Below, piece by piece: positions 48,156 to 60,358 of a stretch of 64,000 nucleotides of DNA (positions within the stretch are counted from its first letter, which is position 1; every line of letters starts with the position of its first letter). Source of the DNA: Prochilodus magdalenae (lineage: Eukaryota; Chordata; Actinopteri; Characiformes; Prochilodontidae); NCBI GenBank assembly GCA_024036415.1, contig JAMWET010005039.1:1-64000 (forward strand). Reading direction: 5' to 3'. The notes beneath the pieces were generated by a model. That model saw only the letters and a list, made by a program, of their open reading frames with translations, did no database searches and was not told the origin of the DNA. Made by a program: the position numbers and the translations under genes.

Positions 48156-49733
48156 TTTAGTAATAATTGGTTATGAGTTAGTATGGGGGTTTAGTTATGA
48201 ACCTGACACTGTTCCGTAATAGGTATAAAGTCATCTTGCCAAACCACATCCTGTTGCACCATGGTATGAGGAGGGCCGATAAAACCTCCGGGTGCCCAAC
48301 AGAGGAATATAACACAAATACACAAACCTGCCCTGAAATAAGCATTGGTCTGGTTCAGTCAGAGAAAATGGTGGTGGGTAACAGTGGGAAGCTAAACGCA
48401 GCCCACTCCGAGTATAACTGTGGGTGTAATGGTTGTAGTGGGTGGTGGTGATCAGAATGAGCCTCAGAAAGTTAAATATACAGATCTGGAGATTAATAAA
48501 AGATGAACTCGCTTTAGAGGATCAGTTTTAGAGGGAAGTAGCCGAGGGTGGTGAGGTATCTGAGCCTTTCCAATGAGCGGAAGGTTTGCGTTTGAGGGGC
48601 CCTGTACCTGGAGCTGAAGAAACCCAGAGGAGTGAGTCTTGATTAGATATGTGTGTCTAAACCCCCAACTGTTGAGATAAAGTCCAGATGTTTTATATAT
48701 GTTGAAAAAATATATATGGTTGAATTCCTGAGCTGGACGGCAGAGGCCAGATTGGAGGAGGACTGCTCACAAGCAGCTGGAGTGCTTGTAAGATGCTGTT
48801 TTTAAATCTTGAAAATAAAACATTTTATTTAAGCTAGATAGTGAGAGTCTCTTCAACACCTACACACCATCTCTTCTTTAAGTTTACAGCAATTATGGCG
48901 TCACAAACTCCAGACGTGTTGTGTTGTGCTGTGTCGCCGACAGCTTCGGTGCACCTTCTCCCACACCAATAGAGTGAGCTTTTCTCACGTGTTTGGGTGC
49001 TGGTTCGTTTGTTGGGGCTGTTGTGTGTTTGCTGTTTGGTTGTACCGTAAAGATCCTTTGTGTGTGTATGCCATGCTGTGTTGGTGTTGCAGTGGACCTT
49101 CGTACACCGCAATTGGGGGAGTATACTGAATATAGAAAAAGGAAAGAGAAAAGGAACAGTTGAAGTAGAAGTGTAGAATTAGTAACGGTATCTGTGCTAC
49201 ATAACACCATCCGAGTGTGGTCCGAGGATTCGCCCACCCGCCCGCCCCCGCTTGGGGCCTCTGTTGATCCCGCTACCGGTAAGACATGCGTTTCAGTCAC
49301 TGCCTGAAGGTTGGGTTTGAATAGAGGTGATGAATTGGCAGATATCCTGGAAAATGGTGGGGGATAACCTTTAGGCCAAAGGGAAATTTGGAAAGCAGTC
49401 AGTAAATAAGAGGTAAAAGAGAAGGAAAATAGTGAAGAGTAACAAAAGAGGAACAAAGAGAGAAAAGAGGAATATAATATAGCAGGAAAGTGAGAAAATT
49501 ATGGGAAAAAAAAAGGAAACTGAGAATAAGGAATAAAGAGTAAACAGAAATGAGAAAATAAGAGTGAGGAATAAAAGAGAAAAGGAGGAAAGAGTAACAA
49601 TGAGAAAAAAGAAATTAAGGGGTAAAGGAAAAGTATGCTATAGGGAAAAGTATGAGTGAGCCGACTTTGAGTACTAAGGGTTTTGCAGGTTGGGGGTGTG
49701 GTCTGTGTGTGTGTTCTAGATATAGAGGGGCAT

Positions 49734-49960
49734 TGCCCTCCTCTCTGTGTATGTCCTCGCTGTGTGAGTTCTGTGTGTGTGCTCTGGTTAGAGGGGTGAT
49801 TGCCCCTCCCTCTGTGTGAGTTCTGTGTGTGTGCTCTGGTTAGAGGTGTGATTGCCCCTCCCTCTGTGTGTGTGTGTGTGCTCTGGTTAGAGGTGTGATT
49901 GCCCCTCCCTCTGTGTGAGTTCTGTGTGTGTGCTCTTGTTTGAGGCGTAATTGGCCCCCA
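49734..49960 (+). repeat. About 50-bp GT/CT-rich tandem repeat, 4 copies
   Basis: ATTGCCCCTCCCTCTGTGTG recurs with a period of about 48-52 and runs into the 21-bp array. Confidence 0.8.
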
Positions 49961-50009
49961 TCTGTGTGTGCGTTTTGTGTGTGTGTGCTCGGGATCGAGG
50001 GGTGATCTG

Positions 50010-51735
50010 AGACGGAGCTGGTCTCTGTGTGGGCGGAGCTGGTCTCTGTGTGGGCGGAGCTGGTCTCTGTGTGGGCGGAGATGGTCTCTGTGGGCAGAGC
50101 TGGTCTCTGTGTGGGCAGAGCTGGTCTCTGTGTGGGCGGAGCTGGTCTCTGTGGGCAGAGCTGGTCTCTGTGTGGGCGGAGCTGGTCTCTGTGTGGGCGG
50201 AGATGGTCTCTGTGTGGGCGGAGATGGTCTCTGTGGGCAGAGCTGGTCTCTGTGTGGGCGGAGCTGGTCTCTGTGTGTGCGGAGCTGGTCTCTGTGTGTG
50301 CGGAGCTGGTCTCTGTGTGGGCGGAGCTGGTCTCTGTGTGGGCGGACCTGGTCTCTGTGTGGGCGGAGATGGTCTCTGTGGGCAGAGCTGGTCTCTGTGT
50401 GGGCGGAGATGGTCTCTGTGTGGGCGGACCTGGTCTCTGTGTGGGCGGACCTGGTCTCTGTGTGGGCGGAGATGGTCTCTGTGGGCAGAGCTGGTCTCTG
50501 TGTGGGCGGAGATGGTCTCTGTGTGGACGGAGCTGGTCTCTGTGTGTGTGCTCTGTTTGGAGGTGTGAGATCTGAGACGGAGCTGGTCTCTGTGTGGGCG
50601 GAGATGGTCTCTGTGTGGGCGGAGATGGTCTCTGTGGGCAGAGCTGGTCTCTGTGTGGGCGGAGCTGGTCTCTGTGTGTGGGGAGCTGGTCTCTGTGTGG
50701 GCGGAGCTGGTCTCTGTGTGGGCGGACCTGGTCTCTGTGTGGGCGGAGCTGGTCTCTGTGTGGGCGGACCTGGTCTCTGTGTGGGCGGAGATGGTCTCTG
50801 TGTGGGCGGAGATGGTCTCTGTGGGCGGAGCTGGTCTCTGTGTGTGCGGAGATGGTCTCTGTGTGGGCGGAGCTGGTCTCTGTGTGTGCGGAGCTGGTCT
50901 CTGTGTGGGCGGACCTGGTCTCTGTGTGGGCGGAGATGGTCTCTGTGTGGGCGGAGATGGTCTCTGTGGGCAGAGCTGGTCTCTGTGTGGGCGGAGATGG
51001 TCTCTGTGTGGGCGGAGCTGGTCTCTGTGTGTGCGGAGCTGGTCTCTGTGTGGGCGGAGCTGGTCTCTGTGTGGGCGGAGCTGGTCTCTGTGGGCAGAGC
51101 TGGTCTCTGTGTGGGCGGACCTGGTCTCTGTGTGGGCGGAGCTGGTCTCTGTGTGGGCGGACCTGGTCTCTGTGTGGGCGGAGATGGTCTCTGTGTGGGC
51201 GGAGATGGTCTCTGTGGGCAGAGCTGGTCTCTGTGTGGGCGGAGATGGTCTCTGTGTGGGCGGAGCTGGTCTCTGTGTGTGCGGAGCTGGTCTCTGTGTG
51301 GGCGGAGCTGGTCTCTGTGTGGGCGGAGCTGGTCTCTGTGGGCAGAGCTGGTCTCTGTGTGGGCGGAGCTGGTCTCTGTGTGGGCGGAGATGGTCTCTGT
51401 GTGGGCGGAGATGGTCTCTGTGGGCAGAGCTGGTCTCTGTGTGGGCGGAGCTGGTCTCTGTGTGTGGGCGGAGCTGGTCTCTGTGTGGGCGGAGATGGTC
51501 TCTGTGGGCAGAGCTGGTCTCTGTGTGGGCGGAGATGGTCTCTGTGTGGGCGGACCTGGTCTCTGTGTGGGCGGACCTGGTCTCTGTGTGGGCGGAGATG
51601 GTCTCTGTGGGCAGAGCTGGTCTCTGTGTGGGCGGAGATGGTCTCTGTGTGGGCGGAGATGGTCTCTGTGGGCAGAGCTGGTCTCTGTGTGGGCGGAGAT
51701 GGTCTCTGTGTGGGCGGAGCTGGTCTCTGTGTGGC
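50010..51735 (+). repeat. 21-bp GC-rich minisatellite, about 82 copies
   Basis: The main unit is GTCTCTGTGTGGGCGGAGCT plus G, with a 19-base form (GTCTCTGTGGGCAGAGCTG) and an AGATG variant. All three plus frames and one minus frame are open for hundreds of codons because the unit lacks stops. Confidence 0.92.
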
Positions 51736-52171
51736 GTTTGTTCCAGTACTCCTGTGTGTAGGTGCTCCATGTGTGAAAACTTTATTGTGGAGTTCCTAGA
51801 TGTTTTATAGAATAGGTGTAGAGAGGTTGTAGAATGGGAGGTTCAGTGCTGCATAAGAAAGATATTTTATCTTTAATTGTTAATTTTTTATGAGCCTTTT
51901 GGGGGACATTTTGGTTAGTTGTTTTATATATATATATATATGAGGAGTAGCTTTTTGAATACAACATCTAGGAGCCTCTTCTGAGGGGACGTAGTGGTTA
52001 GCTGGGGTGATTTTGTGGAGAGGTGGAGAGGTCAGTGAGTATTTGCAGGGTAAAGTAAATAAGAGAGAGGATAGGGAAAGAGAGAAGGAGGATAACAGTA
52101 CTAGGGAATGTGGCCTGTGGGTGGTATATTATTGGAAGGTTTAGATGTACCTAGAGTACAGTGTACTGAGT

Positions 52172-55100
52172 ATCTCTTTACTGGTGATGATGTCATAACT
52201 AGGTGTTTAGGGAACTCTAGTTATGGAGATGATAATCCAGGTGGTGGTAGATGATGTCTGAATCATATTGAACTGTATAGTGGGTTGTGGTGCACTGCGT
52301 TCATAAGCTGTTAAATTCCTGTCTGTCTCAGTTTCTGCTGTAATGGTGTGAGAGTTGAAATGAGAGAAAGGAGGGGAGCCTTGGACGAGTGGGCAGCCAG
52401 TGCCTGTGTGACTGAAGGCCTCTGATGGCACTGTGTACAGCCTAAGGCGAGTGTTTTATTCCCAAACCCCTTCCACTGAACATCTGCAGTTATCTATAAG
52501 AGTGTATTGATTTATAGTCATTATTGTGGATGAACATTTAGTCTGTTTCCATTTATAGGATATTACAAAAATATTTCTCTGTTTAGGATTAATAGACTAC
52601 ATTCATACTACATGCTGTAGTCCTTTAAAGGAGAGATGTGGTAACAGACTGAGCAGTTCATTCACTGGTGGCATGTACTTCTTTGGTTTAAACTCTGTTG
52701 AAGGCTGTATATGTGAGGTCTACTGTTTGTAGAGGGTTTATTAGGACTGCTATTACATTGAGCTGGAAAATTTAGTTACATTGAGCTGGAAAAGGGGCAT
52801 AAGGCCTCTCTGAGAACGCTGCAGTGCTGTCAGGAGAGGGGGGGTAAGGCCTCTCTGAGAACGCTGCAGTGCTGTCAGGAGAGGGGCATAAGGCCTCTCT
52901 GAGAACGCTGCAGTGCTGTCAGGAGAGGGACATAAGGTCTCTCTGAGAACGCTGCAGTGCTGTCAGGAGAGGAGCATAAGGCCTCTCTGAGAACGCTGCA
53001 GTGCTGTCAGGAGAGGGGCATAAGGCCTCTCTGAGAACGCTGCAGTGCTGACAGGAGGGGGGCATAAGGCCTCTCTGAGAACGCTGCAGTGCTGTCAGGA
53101 GAGGGGCATAAGGCCTCTCTGAGAACGCTGCAGTGCTGACAGGAGAGGAGCATAAGGCCTCTCTGAGAACGCTGCAGTGCTGTCAGGAGAGGGACATAAG
53201 GCCTCTCTGAGAACGCTGCAGTGCTGTCAGGAGAGGGACATAAGGCCTCTCTGAGAACGCTGCAGTGCTGTCAGGAGAGGGGCATAAGGCCTCTCTGAGA
53301 ACGCTGCAGTGCTGTCAGGAGAGGGGCATAAGGCCTCTCTGAGAACGCTGCAGTGCTGTCAGGAGAGGGGCATAAGGTCTCTCTGAGAACGCTGCAGTGC
53401 TGTCAGGAGGGGGGCATAAGGCCTCTCTGAGAACGCTGCAGTGCTGACAGGAGAGGGGCATAAGGCCTCTCTGAGAACGCTGCAGTGCTGTCAGGAGAGG
53501 GGGGGTAAGGCCTCTCTGAGAACGCTGCAGTGCTGTCAGGAGAGGGACATAAGGCCTCTCTGAGAACGCTGCAGTGCTGTCAGGAGAGGGGCATAAGGCC
53601 TCTCTGAGAACGCTGCAGTGCTGTCAGGAGAGGGGCATAAGGCCTCTCTGAGAACGCTGCAGTGCTGACAGGAGGGGGGCATAAGGCCTCTCTGAGAACG
53701 CTGCAGTGCTGTCAGGAGAGGGGCATAAGGCCTCTCTGAGAACGCTGCAGTGCTGACAGGAGAGGAGCATAAGGCCTCTCTGAGAACGCTGCAGTGCTGT
53801 CAGGAGAGGGGCATAAGGTCTCTCTGAGAACGCTGCAGTGCTGTCAGGAGAGGGACATAAGGCCTCTCTGAGAACGCTGCAGTGCTGTCAGGAGAGGGGC
53901 ATAAGGCCTCTCTGAGAACGCTGCAGTGCTGTCAGGAGAGGGGCATAAGGCCTCTCTGAGAACGCTGCAGTGCTGTCAGGAGAGGGGCATAAGGTCTCTC
54001 TGAGAACGCTGCAGTGCTGTCAGGAGGGGGGCATAAGGCCTCTCTGAGAACGCTGCAGTGCTGTCAGGAGAGGGGCATAAGGCCTCTCTGAGAACGCTGC
54101 AGTGCTGTCAGGAGAGGGGCATAAGGCCTCTCTGAGAACGCTGCAGTGCTGTCAGGAGAGGGGCATAAGGCCTCTCTGAGAACGCTGCAGTGCTGTCAGG
54201 AGAGGGGCATAAGGCCTCTCTGAGAACGCTGCAGTGCTGTCAGGAGAGGAGCATAAGGCCTCTCTGAGAACGCTGCAGTGCTGACAGGAGAGGGACATAA
54301 GGCCTCTCTGAGAACGCTGCAGTGCTGTCAGGAGAGGGGCATAAGGCCTCTCTGAGAACGCTGCAGTGCTGTCAGGAGAGGGGCATAAGGCCGCTCTGAG
54401 AACGCTGCAGTGCTGTCAGGAGAGGGGCATAAGGCCTCTCTGAGAACGCTGCAGTGCTGTCAGGAGAGGAGCATAAGGCCTCTCTGAGAACGCTGCAGTG
54501 CTGTCAGGAGAGGAGCATAAGGCCTCTCTGAGAACGCTGCAGTGCTGTCAGGAGAGGGGCATAAGGCCGCTCTGAGAACGCTGCAGTGCTGTCAGGAGAG
54601 GGGCATAAGGCCTTTTTGAGAACGCTGCAGTGCTGTCAGGAGAGGGGGGGTAAGGCCTCTCTGAGAACGCTGCAGTGCTGTCAGGAGAGGGACATAAGGC
54701 CTCTCTGAGAACACTGCAGTGCTGTCAGGAGAGGAGCATAAGGCCTCTCTGAGAACGCTGCAGTGCTGTCAGGAGAGGGGCATAAGGCCTCTCTGAGAAC
54801 GCTGCAGTGCTGTCAGGAGAGGGTGGTTTGTTTGGATCAGACAGTAACACAGGGACACAGGAGTATTTCTGATTCACAGTCAGAGAGACGATGACCTTTC
54901 TTGGTATTGCTGGCTGTTCCTCAGCATGGCTCGAGGATTATGCTAGTTTAACGGGACCATTGAGATCTCTGATTAAGATCAGATCTCTGATGGCCTTTTG
55001 GCATTTGAGACCAAACAGAGGTTACAGGCTCCAGCGCTGGCGCTTCTAGACTATTCCAGGAATGTCTTGCTGTATGTGTCCACTTCTGCTGGGTAAATAT

Positions 55101-55220
55101 GCACGTGGAGGAACAAACCCTCAACCTATTTCTTACTACTCCACTGCTGATAATGGGGCTCCCGCTGAGCTACAGAGCAGTGGTGGGAGTGTATTTACTG
55201 TATGATGAAGCATCATAACA
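52172..55220 (+). mobile_element. ERV fragment D with internal 44-bp satellite
   Basis: 52172-52790 matches the leader of ERV C. The array 52797-54825 follows directly. The Pol part from GGTGGTTTGTTTGGATCAG to about 55220 then matches 28146-28620. All of gag and protease is missing, so an internal deletion and an array expansion met here. Confidence 0.7.
52797..54825 (+). repeat. 44-bp satellite, about 46 copies, grown from ERV pol
   Basis: The unit is CATAAGGCCTCTCTGAGAAC followed by GCTGCAGTGCTGTCAGGAGA and GGGG. The spacing of CATAAGG is exactly 44 in most units. Variants (GACAGG, GGGGTAAGG, GGAGCAT) recur in the same order about 14-15 units apart, so blocks of units were duplicated. ERV A and C carry only two copies. 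Confidence 0.9.
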
Positions 55221-56610
55221 GCTTTAATGTCTGTGGTATGTATTATTGTACAGTTCGAGCCTCACTCAGGTGTAGTAGTTCCCCGTTACATCTACAGGTA
55301 CCTCACAAACATGCGAGTGAAGCCATAGCACACATCCCAAACGGACTGACGTGGGCATTGGCCTAATTACCTGATCCAGTTCATTTAATTAATATCGGAA
55401 CTGATATCCGATCCTAATATTGGATTACTGAATGATGCCTGAGTATAGCAGATGTACTGCTTCCTGTGTTGGGGGAACAGAGAGAGACGGAGTGTTAGGT
55501 TTCAGACTCTTTGATTAATAATAAATTTCTTTATTTTTCCTTTTAAGTTTGTATTTTATAAGGAGTTTTAATATTTACTCAACTCTCTAGATTGTCCTCT
55601 TGGTTTTGGCGTTGTCACTTAGTCAGAAAGGAAGGAATGGTGACCACTGTGTAATAGAGAGGCTTCAGGTCACTGTTTAAATGTAGCCAGCTGTGGTGAA
55701 CCTGATCTGCTCATCAGAGACTTCTACACAAGCGTGTGTGGAGTCCGCACAGCTCCAGCACATGTGGTCAACAGCAGCACACTTTACCATTATAATCTGA
55801 AATATGAACCGGGGGACATTCTGCTAGCAGAAGCAGTATTGTAGGACTGTGGATCGATATTAAAGTGGTTCTATATCAGAGATCTTATAGCATTAGAGTC
55901 CTTTACTCCCACACAGTGTGAGTCATGAGTGTTATGAAGGAGCAGTGGAAGCTGGGAGCCTGAAGGAGCTGGATCCAGCTGGAGTGTTCCAGAAGGAGAT
56001 GTTAAGTTAATTATGGTGTTGATGATAACCGTCAGTGCTCTGTGCGTGACAGTGTGCTGGGTTTCGTTAGAAGGGTGCGTGTGCTGACAGGACAGGCCTC
56101 AGTGATGAACCGTTCAGCGTTCTGTGGGTTCTGTGTTTATTGGCTTGGTGAAAGTGAAAGCTGTTTGATCTGCTCTGTAATAAGGGGGATTAGCTGGGCA
56201 GTGTCTGCTGTCTGGTAAAACTGGTTCAGTAGAGTTCAGTCCTCCAGCAGACCCAGATTAGATCAACCTGATAGAGGAGTCTGAACCTCCTGTACGACCT
56301 GAGACTCTCATCAGCCTGCTGTTAGAATGAGTGATTGTTCTGTAGACTGGGTTTATAATTCTAACCCCTAGAACTCAGAAATCTGTCTGTCTGAGGTCTT
56401 AAGCCTACAGCACTTTCAGAATTACACCCCACCCCTATAACCCCTCCCACCCCTCCCAGCGAGGACGGAGAAGTCTGGTCTTGTGCGTGCGGTAATAACA
56501 GCTCAGGCATGTTTCAGCTTGTTGATATTCCACACCTGCTTCACCTGTTACTGACACAGTCACCTGTCCCCGCTATGTGTACCGGCCTGAATGATGGTGT
56601 GTCTGTAGGT
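55221..56610 (+). other. Region between ERV D and gene 4 relic, nothing recognised
   Basis: There is no array, coding signal or match to other parts of the window, except the short context before the exon. It may be the upstream region of the gene 4 copy. Confidence 0.4.
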
Positions 56611-56615
56611 CAGTC

Positions 56616-56676
56616 ATGAAGTCCTGCAGCTCTGCTCTCTGTGTCCTGATCTTACTGATCACTACCTTCACTCCAG
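56616..56676 (+). pseudogene. IgSF gene 4 relic: signal-peptide exon only
   Basis: This 61-base exon encodes the same 20-residue leader as gene 1, has the same upstream TCTGTAG/GTCAGTC context and ends at a CAG/GTCAGT donor. About 120 bases of related intron follow. The sequence then passes to material matching the 3' flank of gene 1 (15180-15370 is similar to 56880-57060). Exons 2 to 4 are not seen, so they appear to have been deleted. Confidence 0.7.
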
Positions 56677-57261
56677 GTCAGTCCTGCACCGTCACTACTC
56701 CACCCTACTACACACTGTACCTCAGATTCTCTTGGGGTCTATGGTGTGTGGGGTTTCTTTATGTTGGGGCTCAGTACCTTTATTAATGAGTGATCAGGTG
56801 GAACACGAGGAGTGATCACAGAGCCGGAGACGCTCTTCACAGTAGGTACATCAGAGGGAGTAGTTAGAAAAATCACAGTTCCATACAGATTATACTAGTA
56901 AAGGTAAACAGGACGTAAAACAGAAAGAAGGGAATGGTAAATCTACTGTGTGCTGTGTTTGAAAACATTGTGTAACATTTTATCTGATCAACTTACCGTC
57001 TAGTTCCAGACGGTCTGAGACCACAGAGAGAGAATCTGAGATTTACTTTAAACCTACAAATAAAAACAGACGTTTCAGAATTTAAAAACTGCTGATGAGA
57101 GAAACAGAGATGTTTTAAATAAAAAAAAAAAATATGACTGGCATGGTGCTAGAACAAAAACACAGGAGGAGCTAGCATGATGAATATGAGTGATGGCATA
57201 TGTATATAGCAGTCCATCACTGGGCTCAGTGCTATGACACGCAGAGCGGGCTGCTGGCTAC

Positions 57262-58135
57262 TAAAGCTTTCTATGAGTTAATATGGGGGTTAGTTATGAT
57301 TGGCTATGAGTTAATATGGGGGTTAGTTATGATTGGCTATGAGTTAATATGGGGGTTTAGTTATGAATGGCTATGAGTTAATATGGGGGTAAGTTATGAA
57401 TGGCTATGAGTTAATATGGGGGTAAGTTATGAATGGCTATGAGTTAATATGGGGGTTAGTTATGAATGGCTATGAGTTAATATGGGGGTTTAGTTATGAA
57501 TGGCTATGAGTTAATATGGGGGTTAGTTATGAATGGCTATGAGTTAATATGGGGGTACGTTATGAATGGCTATGAGTTAATTATGGGGGTTTAGTATTAT
57601 GAATGGCTATGAGTTAATATGGGGGTTTAGTTATGAATGGCTATGAGTTAATATGGGGGTTAGTTATGAATGGCTATGAGTTAATATGGGGGTTAGTTAT
57701 GAATGGCTATGAGTTAATATGGGGGTTAGTTATGAATGGCTATGAGTTAATATGGGGGTTAGTTATGAATGGCTATGAGTTAATATGGGGGTTAGTTATA
57801 AATGGCTGTGAGTTAATATGGGGGTTTAGTTATGAATGGCTGTGAGTTAATATGGGGGTTAGTTATGAATGGCTATGAGTTAATATGGGGGTTAGTTATG
57901 AATGGACTGTGAGATTAATATGGGGGTTAGTTATGAATGGCTATGAGTTAATATGGGGGTTAGTTATGAATGGCTATGAGTTAATATGGGGGTTAGTTAT
58001 GAATGGCTATGAGTTAATATGGGGGTTTAGTTATGAATGGCTATGAGTTAATATGGGGGTTAGTTATGAATGGCTGTGAGTTAATATGGGGGTTAGTTAT
58101 GAATGGCTATGAGTTAATATGGGGGTTTAGTTATG
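57262..58135 (+). repeat. 33-bp variant of the 34-bp minisatellite, about 26 copies
   Basis: The unit is GAATGGCTATGAGTTAATAT followed by GGGGGTTAGTTAT. The loss of one T makes it divisible by three, giving a spurious open frame. Confidence 0.9.
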
Positions 58136-58455
58136 AACCTGACACTGGTGAGCAACAGGTATAAAGGCATCTTATTAGCATGACAAGAATGACATGTAAT
58201 GTACTAAAATGAAAAATATTAAACATTTCATGTCTGTAATGACCTGGCATAAAAAAGATGTATAAGTTCAACTGTCAAGTCGTGTTTGTAAAATACTGTG
58301 TTGTCTCGTATTGCCTAACCGCATCCTGTTTCACCATGGTACGAGGAGGGCTGATAAAACCTCCAGTTTCCCAACAGAGGTAATTAACACAAATACACAA
58401 ACCTGCCCTGAAATAAAAACAGCACTGGCCTGTGTTCCATTTAAACCAGATTATT

Positions 58456-58531
<76 letters not shown>
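58456..58531 (+). repeat. ATCT microsatellite, about 18 copies
   Basis: A pure CTAT/ATCT run interrupts sequence shared with 19245. Confidence 0.95.
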
Positions 58532-58705
58532 GTGTGGATGTTTAGTTATGGTTGATTATGAGTTAGTGTGGGGTTTACTTGTGATTGGTTATGAGTTAAT
58601 ATGGGGGTTTAGTTATAATTGGTTATGAGTTAGTATGGGGTTTAGTTATGATTGGTTATGAGTTAATATGGGGGTTTAGTTATAATTGGTTATGAGTTAG
58701 TATGT
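58530..58705 (+). repeat. 34-bp minisatellite remnant, about 5 copies
   Basis: TTAGTTATGATTGGTTATGA units follow the ATCT microsatellite directly. Confidence 0.85.
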
Positions 58706-59869
58706 ATTTTATGGAAACTCCTATTCTGTAGCTGTTTCTGTGGCCCTTGTGTCCCATTTCAGGCTAATTTCTACCTAGGAACCACGTATGTCTCCATTGA
58801 TCCTAGGGGGCTCCTTTTGATCTCTGACCCGTTCACCAGGCTGCACCCTTAACAGGTAACAATGCTTCAGATTAAATTTTACATGTGCCATCTCCCTCTT
58901 ACTATGTATAATTGAAGGATATGAATGTCTGGGTTATGTCAGATGCACAGCAGAGCATGAAACCAGAAACGAAACATCAGCGCGTCCCGCTATGTCAGAC
59001 GTACCCACCAAGTTTCGTTTCTGTTGTTGGAGTCCCTCTGGGTGCTGCTGTTCTTTTGGTGCTGAGTGTATATGAGTATCTCATGTATCTAAGACCGTTA
59101 CAGTGACGTGTATATGGAACCCATCCTTCCTGTGCAGTTCTGAGAACACAAAGGAAAATGCAAATGACTTTTTTTGCAATAGAGCATCGCGTTAAACTGC
59201 AGGGGTGCAAAAACCACACTGGCATCCCCATCCGGTCCTGTACTGAAACAGAGTAGGGTGCAGCTGTGTATAACACTCTGACACAGCCCTACTTGCAAAA
59301 AAATCAAGATGTCAGACTAATATGAACATGAGATATGAATATGAGAGAGAGTACTCTACTCTACTTCAGGTCCTCCAGCAGAAACATTACCCATCACGCT
59401 GTTAGCTAGCTTAGCTTATGCTAATGATATGGTCTTTAATGCTGACCCGTGACAGCATCATCAAATATCACAGTAATCACATTAACGCTGTGCTGGTGAG
59501 ACTACAGCTGTGCTGTGCGTCTCCAATAATGAAGAGGAACCCTTCAATGGGGACATGAGACAGCTGGAATTCTGGGGGACAGTGTTTCAGCTCATCAGTT
59601 TGCAGTACATTGGACAGGAACCAAACCCTGTAAGGCCTAGTCCACACCAACACGAGTATTCTAACACAGGGGTGTTTTAATTTCCTGCTTCGGATGGAGT
59701 TCTACTCCAGTCAGAGGTTCTAGTGTACAGGTGGAGCTATCTTCACGGTGTACTGGAGATACCCGGATGGTGTTCTACTCCAGACAGAGGTTCTAGTGTA
59801 CAGGGGGAGCTATCTTTATGGTGTACTGTATCCCATCATGCACTGCGCCCTCACCAGCTCTTAGCCTGC
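58706..59869 (+). other. Region between 34-bp array and third S copy, mostly unassigned
   Basis: A short frame at 58912-59106 ends in a hydrophobic stretch (VGVPLGAAVLLVLSVYEYLM). A related piece appears at 20665-20710. Nothing else is recognisable. Confidence 0.35.
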
Positions 59870-60252
59870 TCCACCCAGAGTAAATGGCGGCGGGTAACAC
59901 CGGAGAGCTAAACGCAGTCCACTCCGAGTATAACTGTGGGTGTAGTGTTCATCAGAATGAGCCTCAGAAAGTTAAATATACATGTCTAAAGATTAATAAA
60001 AGATGAACTCGCTTTAGAGGATCAGTTTTAGAGGGAAGTAGCCGAGGGGAGCTAACAGCTAGGCTAACCGTATCTCAGGTAAACTGAGCGCTGAGGTAAC
60101 GACTCGGTGGGGTTTGATTGAGTGAGATTAGCGTACAGTTAGCGTGATGCTAACGGGAGTGCTAACACTTGGGAGCAGTTAAATCTGCCTCATAGCTTCA
60201 GTAACCCAGATTATAACGAACACTGAACAAACGTTGAGTTTGGTTACGTTAC

Positions 60253-60358
60253 ATATTCTACACCGCACGGACCCGGTCCAGAATTCAGAATCAGCGCGAG
60301 GACCGACCAACGGGCATTTCCAAACGGACCCCAGCCTCCGAGCTTCGCCTCAGCAGAG
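60253..60358 (+). other. Exon-like CpG-rich block, third copy
   Basis: It is almost identical to 29042-29148, with the same CAGAG/GTAGGT donor. The ATG position is changed to TTG. Confidence 0.3.

Larger units (their letters stand above)
26961..48157 (+). repeat. Segmental duplication, unit 2
   Basis: The same order of parts as unit 1 is present, from the ERV Gag/Pol region to the exon-3 relic. It is longer because of the 1.67-kb sequence in gene 3 and the 44767-46741 element. Confidence 0.85.
48880..52171 (+). other. Possible 5' leader of ERV D with expanded arrays
   Basis: This stretch precedes the part of ERV D that aligns with C. A GC-rich block (CCACCCGCCCGCCCCCGC, 49228-49245) is followed by a donor-like CTACCG/GTAAGAC near 49270, as in a retroviral leader. 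Purine-rich sequence then runs to 49660, followed by two minisatellites. No LTR or primer-binding site could be fixed, so the assignment is an inference. Confidence 0.25.

Noticed and set aside
49205..49230. Possible retroviral primer-binding site (TGGTCCGAGGATTCG)
   Set aside because: It does not match the 3' end of any tRNA I can recall well enough, and no LTR edge lies just before it.
48893..49456. 187-codon minus-strand frame
   Set aside because: It is antisense to the ERV leader-like region, has low-complexity F/S and T/H stretches and no domain, and is not conserved elsewhere in the window.
49887..51770. Very long minus-strand frame (627 codons) rich in H, R, P and T, with matching long plus-strand frames
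   Set aside because: They are translations of the 21-bp array. All frames are open because the unit has no stops; there are no introns, domains or unique sequence.
52797..54825. Regular direct repeats suggesting a CRISPR-like array
   Set aside because: The units are contiguous with no unique spacers, and the context is a vertebrate ERV.
57633..57845. 70-codon frame of repeated MNGYELIWGLV
   Set aside because: It is a translation of the 33-bp array.
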